22,858 nt of DNA, taken from assembly GCA_049999725.1 (NCBI GenBank), contig JBNGIS010016571.1, positions 1-22,858 on the forward strand, in the 5' to 3' direction. Positions 8,805 through 19,242 of this stretch are shown here, one piece after another. The stretch comes from Haplomitrium mnioides. Its lineage: Eukaryota > Marchantiophyta > Haplomitriopsida > Calobryales. The position numbers were made by a program, and so were the translations under genes. Each line of letters starts with the position of its first letter. Positions within the stretch are counted from its first letter, which is position 1. The notes below the pieces were generated by a model. The model saw only the letters and a program-made list of their open reading frames with translations, did no database searches and was not told the DNA's origin.

Positions 8805-10706
8805 CTCCACAAATTTTTTTCTTCTTGCATGCGCTCCATCCACACCAACACCCGAAGAAGCTCTCGCATACTCGTCATTTTGAATACTCACATTTTCTTT
8901 CTCTCTGCACTGAACTTTTTCTCCACTTCTGTGCAGCGACACCTTTTTTTCTTACCTATTTTTCTAGCGCACATCTTTTGAGCATTGCCTCTGTTTCTTT
9001 TTTTCCTCTCACCATTTGCTCCTCATTCACTTTCTTTTCTTTCTTTTTGAACACCTCTCGTATGAACTAGGGTGCGCTCACCTTTGCGACCCTAGCTTCT
9101 TGTTCAAACATTTGCTCATTTTTCAAGCCGTCAAAACTCAACATTTTGTCTGGCAACTTCTTGCTCCTCTATTTGATGAATCCTTGCTCTTCAGTTTGAC
9201 GACGTTCGACTCATTTACCTAGCAACCTTGTGTTCCCTATTTGGAAAACCTCTTTCCTTTTTGCTTGGCAAATACTAGCTCTTATGCTTGGTGACACTTT
9301 GTGTTACCCGCCTGGAGCACTTTTGCCCTCTACTTGATGACATTGCTCCCCGCTGCAACTTCACAGGTGACTTTTCCTTTCTTTTGTTTCCCTCCATTCG
9401 ACGACATCCACGCAACATTAGTTCACTGCCTTCTTTACTCATCGGCTCTAGCAAAGCACCACAACATTCTACGCTTGTTCGAGGCCGACCTACATTGTAT
9501 CCTCCTCCTTGTTTGTCTTTCTTTGTTTCTCGGCTATAACAGGCTGAAGTTGTCTACCCCTCCTACTCTTCAACAACAACACCTATCAGGTCATGCTCTT
9601 GTGTTTCGTTCTGTCTCCATTGCGATCTCTCTTCACTATTTCAATCCGTGGTTCTTTGTGAGACTCTTGTCTTCTCCATTTTCTTTGCTAGGAACTATCC
9701 CCAACACAAGAGACAACACCAACGTGTACACTTGTTCTTCTTCGACACTAGAGTACCTTCTTTCCTTCATTTCTAACATTGAAGGATAAGCATCCAAGCT
9801 TACCACCTTCCCATTGTTCTTCTCTTCTCAGTTTTTTTTATTACTTTGCTATTGTTTTGGTTCTCTACTGTCCCTCACGACAAGAGCACTATCTAAGTAA
9901 GGGAGAGACAATACATATGCTACACATACCTATGCACAAGTTCAACTTACTTGTCCATGCAGTAACAAAGACTCAGCCAGAGATACTTTCGGTGAAAGAT
10001 ACCTTCATGTAGGCGACTACACAAAACTATATCGACATTCAATGGAAGGGTAACACTACATCTTGCCACTTAAAGATATCTCACTTTATGTTCCAAAACT
10101 TCGCGGTTCAATTTTCTCACCCCATCTCTTGATTATCTTTGATTGATTCTTTTTCTTTTCTTTGAACGAATCTATCCCTCCCAAGGGACATACTCTTTGA
10201 TTCTAAACTACTTTTAACAGAGAATATATGCTTCTCATACTAACAAGAAACACTAACCCCTATCACCTCCACAAGCTAAACCCGTATCTGGCCATACATG
10301 CAACTTTTACCTTTTCTTTCTTTATAGAATCAGTATTGCAAAGAGGCACCACAACGATCGGGGACTGAGCTCACATAAGGAAAGCTCTAGGAGGACACGC
10401 TACATGCACATCAGAAGCAGTAGAGACACACCTATACAGGGCAATTTCTTTACTCATTAGCAACATCAATTTCTTATTTCATTTCTCGGTAGTATATACC
10501 GATTGGCTCGCATTTAATCAATTCATTCATGTTTTTCATTTCAGTTTTTGATTTTTCTACTTAAAGCAGAAAACATAAACAGGCCTATGGGTCTGTGATC
10601 GACTGAAACTCAGATCAATCACCAATTTGTACCAAGTATAGACAATCACAACCCTGACCCAACAGTTGCATTCCCCAAACAATCTAGTTCATCTTTCTCA
10701 TTCATA
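8805..10706 (+). other. Long pyrimidine-rich copia leader, no gene recognised
   Basis: About 1.9 kb separate the primer site from gag. The plus strand is strongly C/T-rich up to about 9850 (runs such as TTTTTTTCTTCTTGC and TTTCTTTCTCTCTGC), which keeps several plus frames of 60-160 codons open. Their composition is low-complexity Ser/Leu/Phe and none resembles a known protein. From 9850 to 10706 no frame or repeat stands out. Copia leaders are usually much shorter, so this may be an acquired or inserted sequence. Confidence 0.5.
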
Positions 10707-11210
10707 GGTATTCTCAACAAAACAGAGTACAGACCTGCAAATAGCATCTGTAGAATCTCTGAAATTCCAAGCACTAAGATTGGATGGCTCCAACTACTCG
10801 TCATGGTCACTAGACGTCACAACATATTTGACATCCAAGGGTATCTGTGAAACACTCAACACGGACAATGACGTCACCCTTTGTGATGCAGCCAGAGCCC
10901 TCGTCTTGATTTGACACCACTTGGTGGAACCTCTCTAAGACTCCAATACCTGCACTATAATAGTTCTCACCTACTATGGGAAGATTTAAAACTCAGATTT
11001 GACCATCTCACAAGCATAGTGCTCCTTGCAGTAAGACACAATTGGATTAATCTCCGAGTTCAGGAGCATACGTCCATAGTAAATTACAACAGTAAACTAT
11101 TTCGCATTGTCTCACAGTGTGCAATCTATGGCCAGCCTGTGACCGACGAAGAATAGATAGAGAAAACTATTTTTGCTCTTTTCATGTGAGCAATCTCATT
11201 TTAGCATCAC
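10707..11210 (+). pseudogene. Copia Gag (UBN2-type), frameshifted
   Basis: The first frame contains LKFQALRLDGSNYSSWSLDV and continues to a stop at 10912-10914. The sequence carries on one frame over with LLWEDLKLRFDHL, then QEHTSIVNYNSKLFRIVSQ and QPVTDEE, and after a stop at 11154 continues as EKTIFALF. These are the standard blocks of plant copia Gag: the LxGxNYxxW start, the LWxxLxxRF centre, and the YNxxLFRIxSQ..G..VTDE helix. No in-frame ATG precedes the first block, so the start codon is lost or lies upstream. The product would form the capsid of the element's particle. Confidence 0.8.
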
Positions 11211-11297
11211 AATATCACCATATGCGATTCACTTAATACTTTGAACTCATAGCATACATGCTACTAGCTGGAAAGCATCAACTACTCCTCGTGGAAA

Positions 11298-11940
11298 ATG
11301 CAAAGAAAAGACCCCCAAGGTCCGTCACTCCCTCACAGAACCCTGAATCATACTTTACAGAGACTGGGCTATACCCCCGATCTAGAAACAGAAATTTCTA
11401 AAGAGGCAGAGGAAGAGGACACTCCAGATTCGAGGGGAGCATCACCCGCCAAACCACTAGTTGACCTCCGACCCCCAATAACAGGGATCGAAATACCAAA
11501 CGTCACACATCGACAACACTAGAATGGCTTCATAGCGCACATGGAACAATAGAAGTGGCAGACAATCCCATAGAGGCCGGCGAACTCATTCTCATTCGCG
11601 CCAGCCACAGACAACCTGCAATCGATGTGGCACACATGGCCACACCTAGGCCACTTGCAAAGTACCCATGCACCTAGCGCGACTATACCAACAGAGTATC
11701 AAACCTCACAACCACGAGATACAAGGTAACTTACTGGAATTAACAGACATGGATGAATATCTATAGTGCAACCTACATCCTGAAAGTCACATGACTTATT
11801 AATATCTATCAAACCAGAAAAATGAATCTAAAATAGCCTGCATTCTAGACATCGGATCTTTGCACACCACATTCCAAGACCGAAAATACTTCTCATCGAT
11901 CAAACATGATAAATGCAATTTTTAGCAAACATTAATCAAA
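11298..11940 (+). pseudogene. Copia nucleocapsid zinc knuckle and protease remnants
   Basis: A basic Arg/Gly stretch (RGRGRGHSRF in one frame, near 11400-11430) is followed by a zinc knuckle at 11617-11658 whose Cys and His positions fit CX2CX4HX4C (CNRCGTHGH, one stop codon, then C). Near 11830-11900 the sequence reads ACILDIGSLHTTFQDRKYF. This corresponds to the copia protease DSGxxHT site, with Ser replaced by Ile. The stretch between is full of stops. Immediately after, the sequence jumps to the linker that normally follows the integrase. Confidence 0.7.
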
Positions 11941-12147
11941 ATGCCTGATGTATTTAACAATGTAGCCAACATCACCAAATCATATATTGAAGCGGCCAAT
12001 GCATCGGCACGACTTCAAAAAGTCAACACACTTGCCACTAAAATAAAACCTAAAGCAAAGCATGGCAGACCTATAGGCTCAAAGAATAAGCCAAAATCAC
12101 TGACATCATTGCACGTTGCAAAAGAAAAACGACAAAATAGCAATTGA
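11941..12147 (+). pseudogene. Copia linker between integrase and RT
   Basis: ITKSYIEAANASARLQK followed by KHGRPIGSKNKPKS is the recognisable linker of plant copia polyproteins (…P.A..PARI…KRGRPIGSKD…), which lies after the integrase C-terminus. It follows the protease remnant within about 40 bp, so roughly 1.2 kb of GAG-pre-integrase and integrase has been deleted. Confidence 0.7.
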
Positions 12148-12189
12148 CTATTCCCATACCGATCAAATATAGGGCAGAACCCAGACCAC

Positions 12190-12612
12190 TATGGATGATT
12201 TATTTGCATTCTCTATATCACAATCAATAGACAAATATACACCTTATCCTTTATCTGTACGAGAAGTACAATCAAGAACCAATTGGCTTCAATGGGAGAA
12301 AGCAATAAATTCAGATCTGTTATGCTAGCACTTCTTGATATGCATTTGACAGATTACATATTTATTTTTGTCCGCAAATACAATGCAAAAGGTGATGTCA
12401 TACGATATAAGGAAAGATTAGTGGCCAAAGGATACACTCGGATCTGTGGACATGATTATGACCTTATATACTCACCTGTCATGGACATTATAACTTACAG
12501 ATACATGATAGCATTTGCAATTCAACGTCATCTTACTATGTACATAATGAACGTCATCACTGCCTACTTATATGGCACTTTTTTTATGAAGGCACCTCTC
12601 GAACTCATATCA
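12190..12612 (+). pseudogene. Copia reverse transcriptase, N-terminal part
   Basis: The sequence opens with SREVQS-like REVQSRTNWLQWEKAINSD in one frame (the copia block W..A...E), shifts frame near 12310, and continues as FVRKYNAKGDVIRYKERLVA, YSPVMDIITYRYMIAFA and NVITAYLYG..FMKAP. These match the copia RT start (KARLVA, SPV....R......A, DV..A.L.G...M..P). Asp of the first catalytic motif (D-V-x-x-A-Y) is replaced by Asn. About 20 codons between the first block and FVRK are missing. The frame then runs without a stop straight into the 36-bp palindrome array. Confidence 0.8.
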
Positions 12613-12657
12613 AGAATGACATTTCCCATTCAAGGGGAGAACAACCACAGGTCATAT

Positions 12658-12962
12658 GGACCTTTAGTCCCAAGTGGCCCAAATAATGAGATTGGACCTT
12701 TTGTCTCTCATGGCTCACATATTGAGATTGGACCTTTTGTCTCTCATGGCCTAAACTCTGAAGTTATACCTTTTGTCCCTCATTGTATGCACTATAAAAA
12801 TGGACCTTTTAGTCCATGGAGGCACAATGATTCAGAATGGATCTTTTGTCCACAAAGACCTCAATATAGGAAAAGGACATTTGTCCTCAATGGCCAACAA
12901 ATGAACGGACCTATTGTACGAAAGAGACCCTTGCCAATCCAGAAAGGACCTTTAGTCCTCAT
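12658..12962 (+). repeat. Palindrome family P2, 36-bp tandem array in the RT frame
   Basis: The core GGACCTTTTGTCC or GGACCTTTAGTCC (arms GGAC/GTCC) starts at 12658, 12694, 12730, 12766, 12802, 12839 and 12875: seven units, 36 bp apart with one step of 37. Weaker units follow at 12907 and 12946. Linkers differ between units. Read in the RT frame, this gives twelve-residue steps (GPLVPSGPNNEI, GPFVSHGSHIEI, GPFVSHGLNSEV). The frame ends at a TGA at 12970-12972. Confidence 0.8.
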
Positions 12963-13253
12963 GTCAAAATGACAATGCCAAATGATGGAAAGCAAGTTTC
13001 ATAATGATTTCAAAGGACCTTTAGTCCAGCGAGCGTATTTGCTGAGCAAGCAGCATTTCAAAGGACATTTAGTCCAGCCAGCCAATATGCTGAGCACACA
13101 ACGCTGCAGAGGACCTTTAGTCTCACATAAATTCAAGTTGCATGAGCAACAACAGAGTGGACCTTTCGTCTCCCATCATCAAACTATGCTACATTAAAAT
13201 AAAAAAGTTGGCAAAGCATTCTATTAATGCATTTGGATCACCAATCAACCAAT
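12903..13253 (+). repeat. 351-bp direct duplicate, copy 1
   Basis: This matches 13709-14059 at a constant offset of 806 bp with no indels and roughly a dozen substitutions by eye. It contains the end of the 36-bp array, the 48-bp array and the following GTTGGCAAAGCATTC segment. The two copies flank the sequence that contains the assembly gap. Confidence 0.8.
13015..13200 (+). repeat. P2 palindrome, 48-bp tandem array
   Basis: The same core starts at 13015, 13063, 13111 and 13159, exactly 48 bp apart. Translated in the same frame as the 36-bp array, after one stop, it gives sixteen-residue steps (KGPLVQRAYLLSKQHF, KGHLVQPANMLSTQRC, RGPLVSHKFKLHEQQQ). Core conservation with a different linker length from the adjacent array shows that the unit was re-amplified. 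Confidence 0.8.
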
Positions 13254-13708
13254 GTCGTAGCATAGCAGCACCATTCCAACCCCGAAAAGAACAACCCGAG
13301 GCCGAACCGCGCAAGATCTATATAGAAATCCGCTCTTGAACCACTTTTACCGACTTTCCAGATTCTTTAGAGAGTTCTGAAACTGCACTCTATCAGTTTA
13401 GAGATGGACCTCTCTCCACTCTAGGACTGACAACCTTTCTCCACAAAACCAAACACATAAACTACTTCACAACAACCCCACACACAGGACACAAACCCAA
13501 GACTACCCAGACTATATGACTGATATTTCCAGGATAAGACAGTTGTTGTACATGCTGATTTTAAACAGAAGCTGTATTAGAGAATTCCCAAGCNNNNNNN
13601 NNNTTTCCCAAAACTCCAAAAATAACACTTTCCTTTATTTTTACCGCGCCGAAAAGAGCATCCTTTACGTCGATTCTGATTCTTTTGCAGGGACTATGCT
13701 CTCACATA
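13254..13708. other. Spacer between duplicates, no gene
   Basis: This 455-bp stretch holds the N run and short frames only. It includes one isolated GATGGACCTCTCTCC near 13405 that may be a decayed P2 core. I see no similarity to RT, although it lies inside the RT gene. Confidence 0.5.
13594..13603. other. Assembly gap (10 N)
   Basis: Ten N between CCCAAGC and TTTCCCA. A fixed run of ten suggests a scaffold join of unknown true length. Confidence 0.95.
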
Positions 13709-14059
13709 GAACGGACCTGTTGTCCGAAAGAGACCCTTGCCAATCCAGAAAGGACCTTTAGTCCTCATGTCAAAATGACAATGCCAAATGATGGAAAGCA
13801 AGTTTCATAATGATTTCAAATGACCTTTAGTCCAGCGAGCGTATTTGCTGAGCAAGCAGCATTTCAAAGGACATTTAGTCCAGCCAGCCAATATGCTGAG
13901 CACACAACGCTGTAGAGGACCTTTAGTCGCACATACATTCAAGTTGCATGAGCAACAACAGTGTGGACCTTTTGTCTCCCATCATCAAACTATGCTACAT
14001 GAAAATAAAAAAGTTGGCAAAGCATTCTATTAATGCATTTGGATCACCAATCAACCAAT
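13709..14059 (+). repeat. 351-bp direct duplicate, copy 2, with the second P2 48-bp array
   Basis: This is the partner of 12903-13253. P2 cores lie at about 13821, 13869, 13917 and 13965, again 48 bp apart. The copy is followed directly by the resumption of RT coding at about 14062, so this copy is the one joined to the element's C-terminal half. Confidence 0.8.
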
Positions 14060-14061
14060 TA

Positions 14062-14520
14062 GGCACACAAATGGTAATTTAAGTCTTGAGATCGATATAT
14101 GAGCTCAAACAGAGTGGCAGAAATTGGTACTAGAGATTCAAATTAGAGATGATGGCACTAAATTTTACAAATGATGACATTGCTCCATGCCTGTTCATAA
14201 AACATCAAGGCTCTGAATATGTCATAGTTGCACTTTATGTAAGCGACATAAATATTTTTGGCACAAAAATTGTAGATGCTAGTACAATCGCCAAACTGAA
14301 AGACATATTTGAAATATGAGACATCGAAGAACTTGATTTCTGTCTTGGCATCCAAATTGAGCATCTTTTTGATGGGATTCTGATCCACCAGTCCACATGT
14401 ATGGCCAAGATTCTCAAACAATTCAATGTGGACAATGCTTATCCGACGAGCACTCCCATGGAAATGAGATCTTTGGACCCAACCAAAGAAATGTTTGGAA
14501 AGTAAAAGGGCCATGAACAA
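14062..14520 (+). pseudogene. Copia reverse transcriptase, C-terminal part
   Basis: Starting with RSIYELKQSGRNWY (the copia LYGLKQS..W block), then a stop, it continues as NFTNDDIAPCLFIK, VIVALYVSDINIFG, LDFCLGIQIEHLFDGILIHQ and NAYPTSTPMEMRS. The catalytic YVDD box reads YVSD, so the polymerase would be inactive. One further stop follows FEI. The minus-strand frames here are shadows. Confidence 0.8.
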
Positions 14521-15243
14521 ACTCTAGGATCAGAAAAACCATATCTCTCAGCAATATGAGCCTTCATGTACCTTGCAAATTAGACTAGACTTGATATATC
14601 TTTTGCAGTAAACATGCTCGCAAGACACAACTACCAGCCCACCATTCGCCACTGGAATGGACTCAAATGCATTTTCAGATACATGAAAGGTACAAAAGAC
14701 ACTGGACTTTTCTTCCCCATAAATGCAATTAATGATATTGTCGGTTATGTCGACATTGGATATCTATCTGGTCTTGATGACGCAAAGTCTCAAACAAGAT
14801 ACATCTTCCTTAAAGAAAGCACTACTATCTCATGGAAAAGCACCAAACAAACCATTAGAACTACCTTGACTAACCATGCAAAAATCATAGCAATCTATGA
14901 GGCTAGTAGAGAAGGTATATGGCTCCGACAACTCATTGATCATATCAACATCAATACGGGCTAACCTCTACTTCAATCCTTTACAATAATATACAAGGAA
15001 AATTGACTATGCATTGACCAAATTGCTCAAGGCTTTATCAAGGATGACAAGATTAAGTACATTGCCTCTAAATTCCTTTACAGCCATGAGCAATACAGTG
15101 AAAAAATAAATGTCCAATAGATAGCAAGTAAATATAATAGAGCAAATATCTTCACCAAACCACTTCCATTTGCTCTGCATATTGCACATACTCAAGAACT
15201 TGGTTTGCGAAGACTATTTGAATTACAACAAAGTAGCAAACAA
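14521..15243 (+). pseudogene. Copia RNase H and C-terminus
   Basis: The open part, 14614-14964, carries HWNGLKCIFRYMKGTKDTGL, IVGYVDIGYLSG, SQTRYIFL..STTISWKSTKQ and NHAKIIAIYEASREGIWLRQ. These are standard copia blocks (RYLKGT, GYADAGY, SWKS.KQ, E.IAL..A..E..WLR). The Asp of GYADAGY is kept, but the Glu of HSEI is Lys. After frame changes the C-terminus is readable to about 15243 (ANIFTKPLPF, then LGLRRLFELQ). About 65 bp of AT-rich sequence follow before A'. No polypurine tract or LTR is recognisable. Confidence 0.8.
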
Positions 15244-15308
15244 TGATTGCTTATATTTTTCTCTTTGACCTTTAATCATGAAGATCAAGGATTGCATATT
15301 CAATTATT

Positions 15309-16787
15309 TATTAACAGCCACTACTTTGAACCAATAATATGCTACTCAGAACATGAACTTTTTTTTTGGCAAAAAATTGTAAATTTTTAATTCAAAAAAT
15401 ATAAAAAAAACAAGATTTATTTTTTAAAAACAAAAAGTACATAAGTTTTTTTGGAAATATTTTTGGCCATTTCAACAAGCCTGTTATAGCGAAAGTCAAT
15501 TTAGTTATGCAAAATCAATCAATATTACTAGGTTTTTATGAAAATATTGGAAAACTCGAATTTGATATAAAGCATAAAAATTATAGTAACTTTTCATCAA
15601 AAATTTGCATTTATCATTGATTACAATTCTAAGCCCAAAAGTTGAAATACACGTTACAAGAAACTATTTTGAAATACTTTTGATTGTACAAACTCTAGGC
15701 GTGCGTAGACATGGTGCTATTTCAAACTTTTTTGTTGGAAAAAAATTGCAAAAAATAAAGTAAAATCCCAAAGGGATTAGAAGTCAAGGGAATGAGTTTG
15801 CAATGTTAAACACAAAAAAAAAAAAAACAAAATATTGCATGGATTTAGGAGCTTTATTTTAAACGACAAGAAAGAAGGAAGCTTTCACTTGTAGTTGAAA
15901 ATCCATGCAATCAAAAGTGAATTTGGGCTTTCAAAAAGGTTCCAAAATTTTAAAATATTTCATAGTTCAACCAAGCATATACGGAAATGTATCATAGTTC
16001 AGAATCAAAGGCAATAGTTAAGGAGATTGAATTAAGATTGTAAACAAGAAGCATCTCCAAGTTTTAGACTTCATTCAACCAAACAAAGGTCTCAAGATCT
16101 ACAAAAGAGTCTATGACTTGTGTACAAACAAAGTTGTAATTGGTAGTCTTTGTGTGAAGAAGCTTAAGAGTTGTACATGAGAAGTAAAACTTGTGGAAGG
16201 CGTGGACTTCCACCCCAAAGTCTATACATGAAAAGAAATCTAAGCTCAACATGTGAATACTCCACCCCAAAGTCTCTGCGTTCTTAGGAATCCAAGCTCA
16301 ACATGTGAACACTCCACCCCAAAGTCTATGCACGCATAAGAATCCGAACTCATCATATGAACACTCCACCCCAAAGTCTATGTGCGTATAGGAATCCAAA
16401 CTCACTATCTGAACATTCCACAACAAAGACTAACAAGAACCTAGGTTTTAGGTTAAGTAGAAAAGTTTTTGTATGTTGTACATTTTGCTTGCAAATCAAA
16501 GTCTATGCGCGCATAGGGTTCACAATTCTACAATCAAGGATACAGACTGTAAATGTTCTATTTTTTGCAACAAACTCTACGCACGCAAAAGATTTTGATT
16601 TCCAATTCGGATTCTAAAAGTAAAAATGGGTACAAAGCTCTTTATCTAAGTCAAACAGCGCTAAAGGTTTTAAGTTCTACACTAAAGTTTTAAAAAGAAA
16701 AAAAAAATAGTCAATTTGGGTAGATGCTTCAGGGAGATAATAACCATAAACTCTTCTAGAAAACAATAAAGTTGAAAACAAAATACT
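15309..16787. repeat. Repeat A', uninterrupted copy
   Basis: This begins TATTAACAGCCACTACTTTG and matches 7302-8678 throughout. It is 102 bp longer, explained by two extra 52-bp units. Beyond 16787 it runs on (TACATTTTGG...) to the 3' end of the DUF7869-type gene 230 bp away, with no copia LTR, so it supplies the empty site for the copia insertion. It has no conserved protein frame. I read it as the left terminal region of element copy 2. Confidence 0.7.
16220..16427. repeat. P1 palindrome, 52-bp repeat (four units) in A'
   Basis: GTCTAT...-type cores start at 16220, 16272, 16324 and 16376, exactly 52 bp apart. The best is GTCTATGCACGCATAAGAAT. Linkers share CCAAGCTCAACATGTGAACA and CTCCACCCCAAA. 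Another core without the linker, GTCTATGCGCGCATAGGG, follows at 16501, and a decayed one (CTCTACGCACGCA) at 16574. Confidence 0.8.
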
Positions 16788-17021
16788 TACATTTTGGAGA
16801 AGAAAATATTCCTACAAAGCAAATAAAAATATTAACTATAAATTTAAGTTTCATTTATAGAGAATAACATTCAACTTGGAATGATTTACAGTCAAAAGTT
16901 CAAGTTAGCAGAAAAATTCAACAAGTTTCTTAGAAAGATTTTCAAGTACTTTTAAAAATAATAATCTTAAATTACAATATACTTCAAAATACAAAATACA
17001 TAATAAAATTCTTGAATGACC

Positions 17022-18450
17022 TTAGCCACTGGTCTTGACTTCTTCGGATTCAGCTTCAGAAGGTTCATCAAGGTTTGCTTGATCTGTCTCAGTGTTAATG
17101 AAAATGATTGAATCTCTTTGAAACATTTTAGGATTAAGAGCTTTTTGTCTTTTGTACTCAAATAGATTTGCTTTAATTGTAGCTAGAGTTGTTTTCCTCA
17201 GTTGGTTTTTTTGGGTAAAAAGAAAATCAAAAGACAGAATTGTGGTTTGTGTCACAACAAGTACATCAATATATAACTTGGATTTGCGTTTCCCTATTGT
17301 GGTTGCTATTGTTTCTGAGAAGTATTATCCAGAAAATGCATCTTCATCCAAACAAGCAAGCCATTGAACTTGTACTTGTTTTGGGTTTGGAGGATCTTCC
17401 TCATCAAATGACAAAACTTTGAGAACTTTGGCAACCCAAAACAGTCTACCCTTTGGATCTAGAGATGCAACAACACAAATAAACATTGTAGCTTTCATCT
17501 CATGTAGATTGCCAAATTTATACCTACATGTATTCAGTATTGTGCAAAAGAGTCCCTTCTCGCGGTCTAGGTGCTCCCTCATAGATTGCTCGATGTGTAG
17601 AAAGTATTTGTTGTATCGGAGTATCTTCTTTTGTATGTTGAGCATGACGTTGAGAATCTCGACAAACATTTTGAAAATCATTACAAGTGTTTGACACTTG
17701 TGAGGGTGGAAAGGTAAATTTTGCTTCGAGTCGTCATCTTTTGTTTTCAAAGATGTAGGCTGCAGTCTTTTGTGAGGCAAGAAAAAAATCGTTGAAATCC
17801 CAAGTTTTTGACTCCAACATGAGGTTTAGGATTATAGAATAATTGAAGCGCCTCACTAAGACACGTAATCGTGAAAGCTTTGATATGTTTTAAACATTTC
17901 GAGAATCGGCTGAACATTTGATCAATTTGATCATGAGTATGGCCAACCATGAGAAATCCCACTTTGATTTTTCGAAAAACATTCTTGGCAATAAGTAGAC
18001 TAAGATATCCAAACAAGATAGAATTCTTATTCTCTCGTGTCGTGTTGTTCAACTGAAGATACAAAGTTGGATGCAGTGGGCCTTCAAAGTCACATAATAT
18101 TTTGTTGAGCACAGTAACTGTCAAATTTGAATCGCTTCTCAAGTTTTTGTACATTAAGAAGACCCTCGAAGAAAGAGTATGATTGAATATTAAGGCACCA
18201 ACAACATACACACCCACCAAACAATCTTTATCAATGTTTTTTAGTGGCAAATGCCAATGTGGAATGACAGTTTTCTTCTGATCCATTCCATCAATGACAA
18301 TTCCCAACTACTTTTGACCATCAGTACAACATTTTCTTTGATGGTTTGCAAGTATTGATCTTTCTTTCATTTGTTGGTCACGATAAAAAAACAATTGGCG
18401 ATTATATTTGACTGCATCATCATAAAGCACGAAGGACATAAAAGTAGTTC
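17022..18450 (-). pseudogene. DUF7869-type protein, central and C-terminal part, copy 2
   Basis: Read from about 18450 downwards: NRQLFFYRDQQMKERS, a stop at about 18306, then GIVIDGMDQKKTVIPHW, SRVFLMYKN, LYLQLNNTTRENKN, VGFLMVGHTHDQIDQMFSRF, and after a frameshift in an A7 run (17783-17789) a C-terminal part with GRLFWVAKVLKVL, VQVQWLACLDEDAFSG, a nonsense codon at 17325-17327, then KLYIDVLVVTQTTILS and an acidic end (SEAESEEVKTSG). IDGMDQ, LDN..RENKN and GHTHEDIDQ are the hallmarks I associate with DUF7869. An RNase H-like transposase fold is inference. LNN in place of LDN would remove the presumed second catalytic Asp. Apart from two stops and one frameshift the reading is continuous, so this copy decayed recently. 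Confidence 0.75.
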
Positions 18451-18786
18451 AGTAAAACATATGTCGATACTTGTAGCTTCAAAACACAACCTGAGGTGCC
18501 ACAAACAATCAAGTCATCTTAAATAAATGTTTGAATTTGTAGAAACAAAACACTTTGTAAAAGATTAAAAATAAACTTTATACAATTTGAAAAAAAGGAA
18601 AATTTGTTTTGAAAAGAAAAAGAAAACAAGATTTGCAAACAAAGGTTACCACAACACATCCTTTGAGTGTTTAGGATGAGTAGAGACAACAACTGATCGT
18701 ATGCGTGCATAGGACCAATACAACAACACCAATATCATGGCTTGTTGTGAATGTTGTCGCGACTGGTTTTAAAAGAAACAAGAATA

Positions 18787-18808
18787 AATCCTATGCGAGC
18801 ATAGGATT
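18787..18808. repeat. Perfect-armed P1 palindrome
   Basis: AATCCTATGC, then GA, then GCATAGGATT: ten-base perfect arms around two bases, the longest P1 palindrome in the window. It stands alone, not in an array, which shows that the core can occur as a single unit. Confidence 0.85.
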
Positions 18809-19242
18809 TGCGAGCAACAAAAACCCTTCTCTCTTGATCAACCAATCATTTGATGAAGTTACAAGTAGCTTAGCAACGACTATTCAACATGTAGTCACCA
18901 CTAAGAATCAAATTCATTTTCTTGCTTTATTCGACTCTAGACAAGGTTAAAATTGAAATATAGAACAACAGACTCTATGCAATCATAGACTTTCTTCTCA
19001 CAACTCAACTTGCTAAGAATTATTCGAGTCAAATCTTCTTTGCTAAATAACTTCAAAAAAATATATATCTTTTAGCTGTAAGTTGAGAAAACATAACACC
19101 TCTAGAACTATGCTTTGAAACTAGAAAAAAGAGGATGGATCAGCCAAAAGTGTCAAAAGAGAAGAAAATTAGCTACCTTTTGTCGGACTCCAAGACAAAT
19201 TTTTCTTGCAAAGATTTTATTCTCTTCAATTTAGAACTTATA

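Larger units (their letters stand above)
8679..15308 (+). mobile_element. Ty1/copia retrotransposon, degraded, integrase missing, no 3' LTR
   Basis: In plus-strand order it has a 108-bp 5' LTR, a primer-binding site, a 1.9 kb leader, gag (10707-11210), a zinc knuckle (11617-11658), a protease block (about 11830-11900), the post-integrase linker (11941-12147), the RT N-terminal part (about 12190-12612), palindrome arrays with the assembly gap (12658-14059), the RT C-terminal part (14062-14520) and RNase H to the stop at 15243. The order is copia-type, but the whole GAG-pre-integrase and integrase core is absent. It is inserted in repeat A, and no second LTR is seen before A' starts at 15309, so the right end is truncated. 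Confidence 0.8.

Noticed and set aside
8765-10012. Several plus-strand frames of 60-160 codons, including one at 9301-9789
   Set aside because: Low-complexity Ser/Leu/Phe translation of pyrimidine-rich DNA, overlapping in several frames, with no recognisable protein. It lies in the copia leader.
14158-14520. Minus-strand frame of 120 codons
   Set aside because: It is antisense to the copia RT C-terminal part, whose plus-strand translation matches conserved RT blocks.
7302-16787. Repeats A and A' as the two LTRs of the copia element
   Set aside because: They flank the copia coding region in direct orientation and A starts with TGTTA, but the similarity ends before the TATA box and primer site, there is no polypurine tract before A', A' runs into the DUF7869-type gene, and a better 108-bp LTR starts exactly where A stops matching A'.
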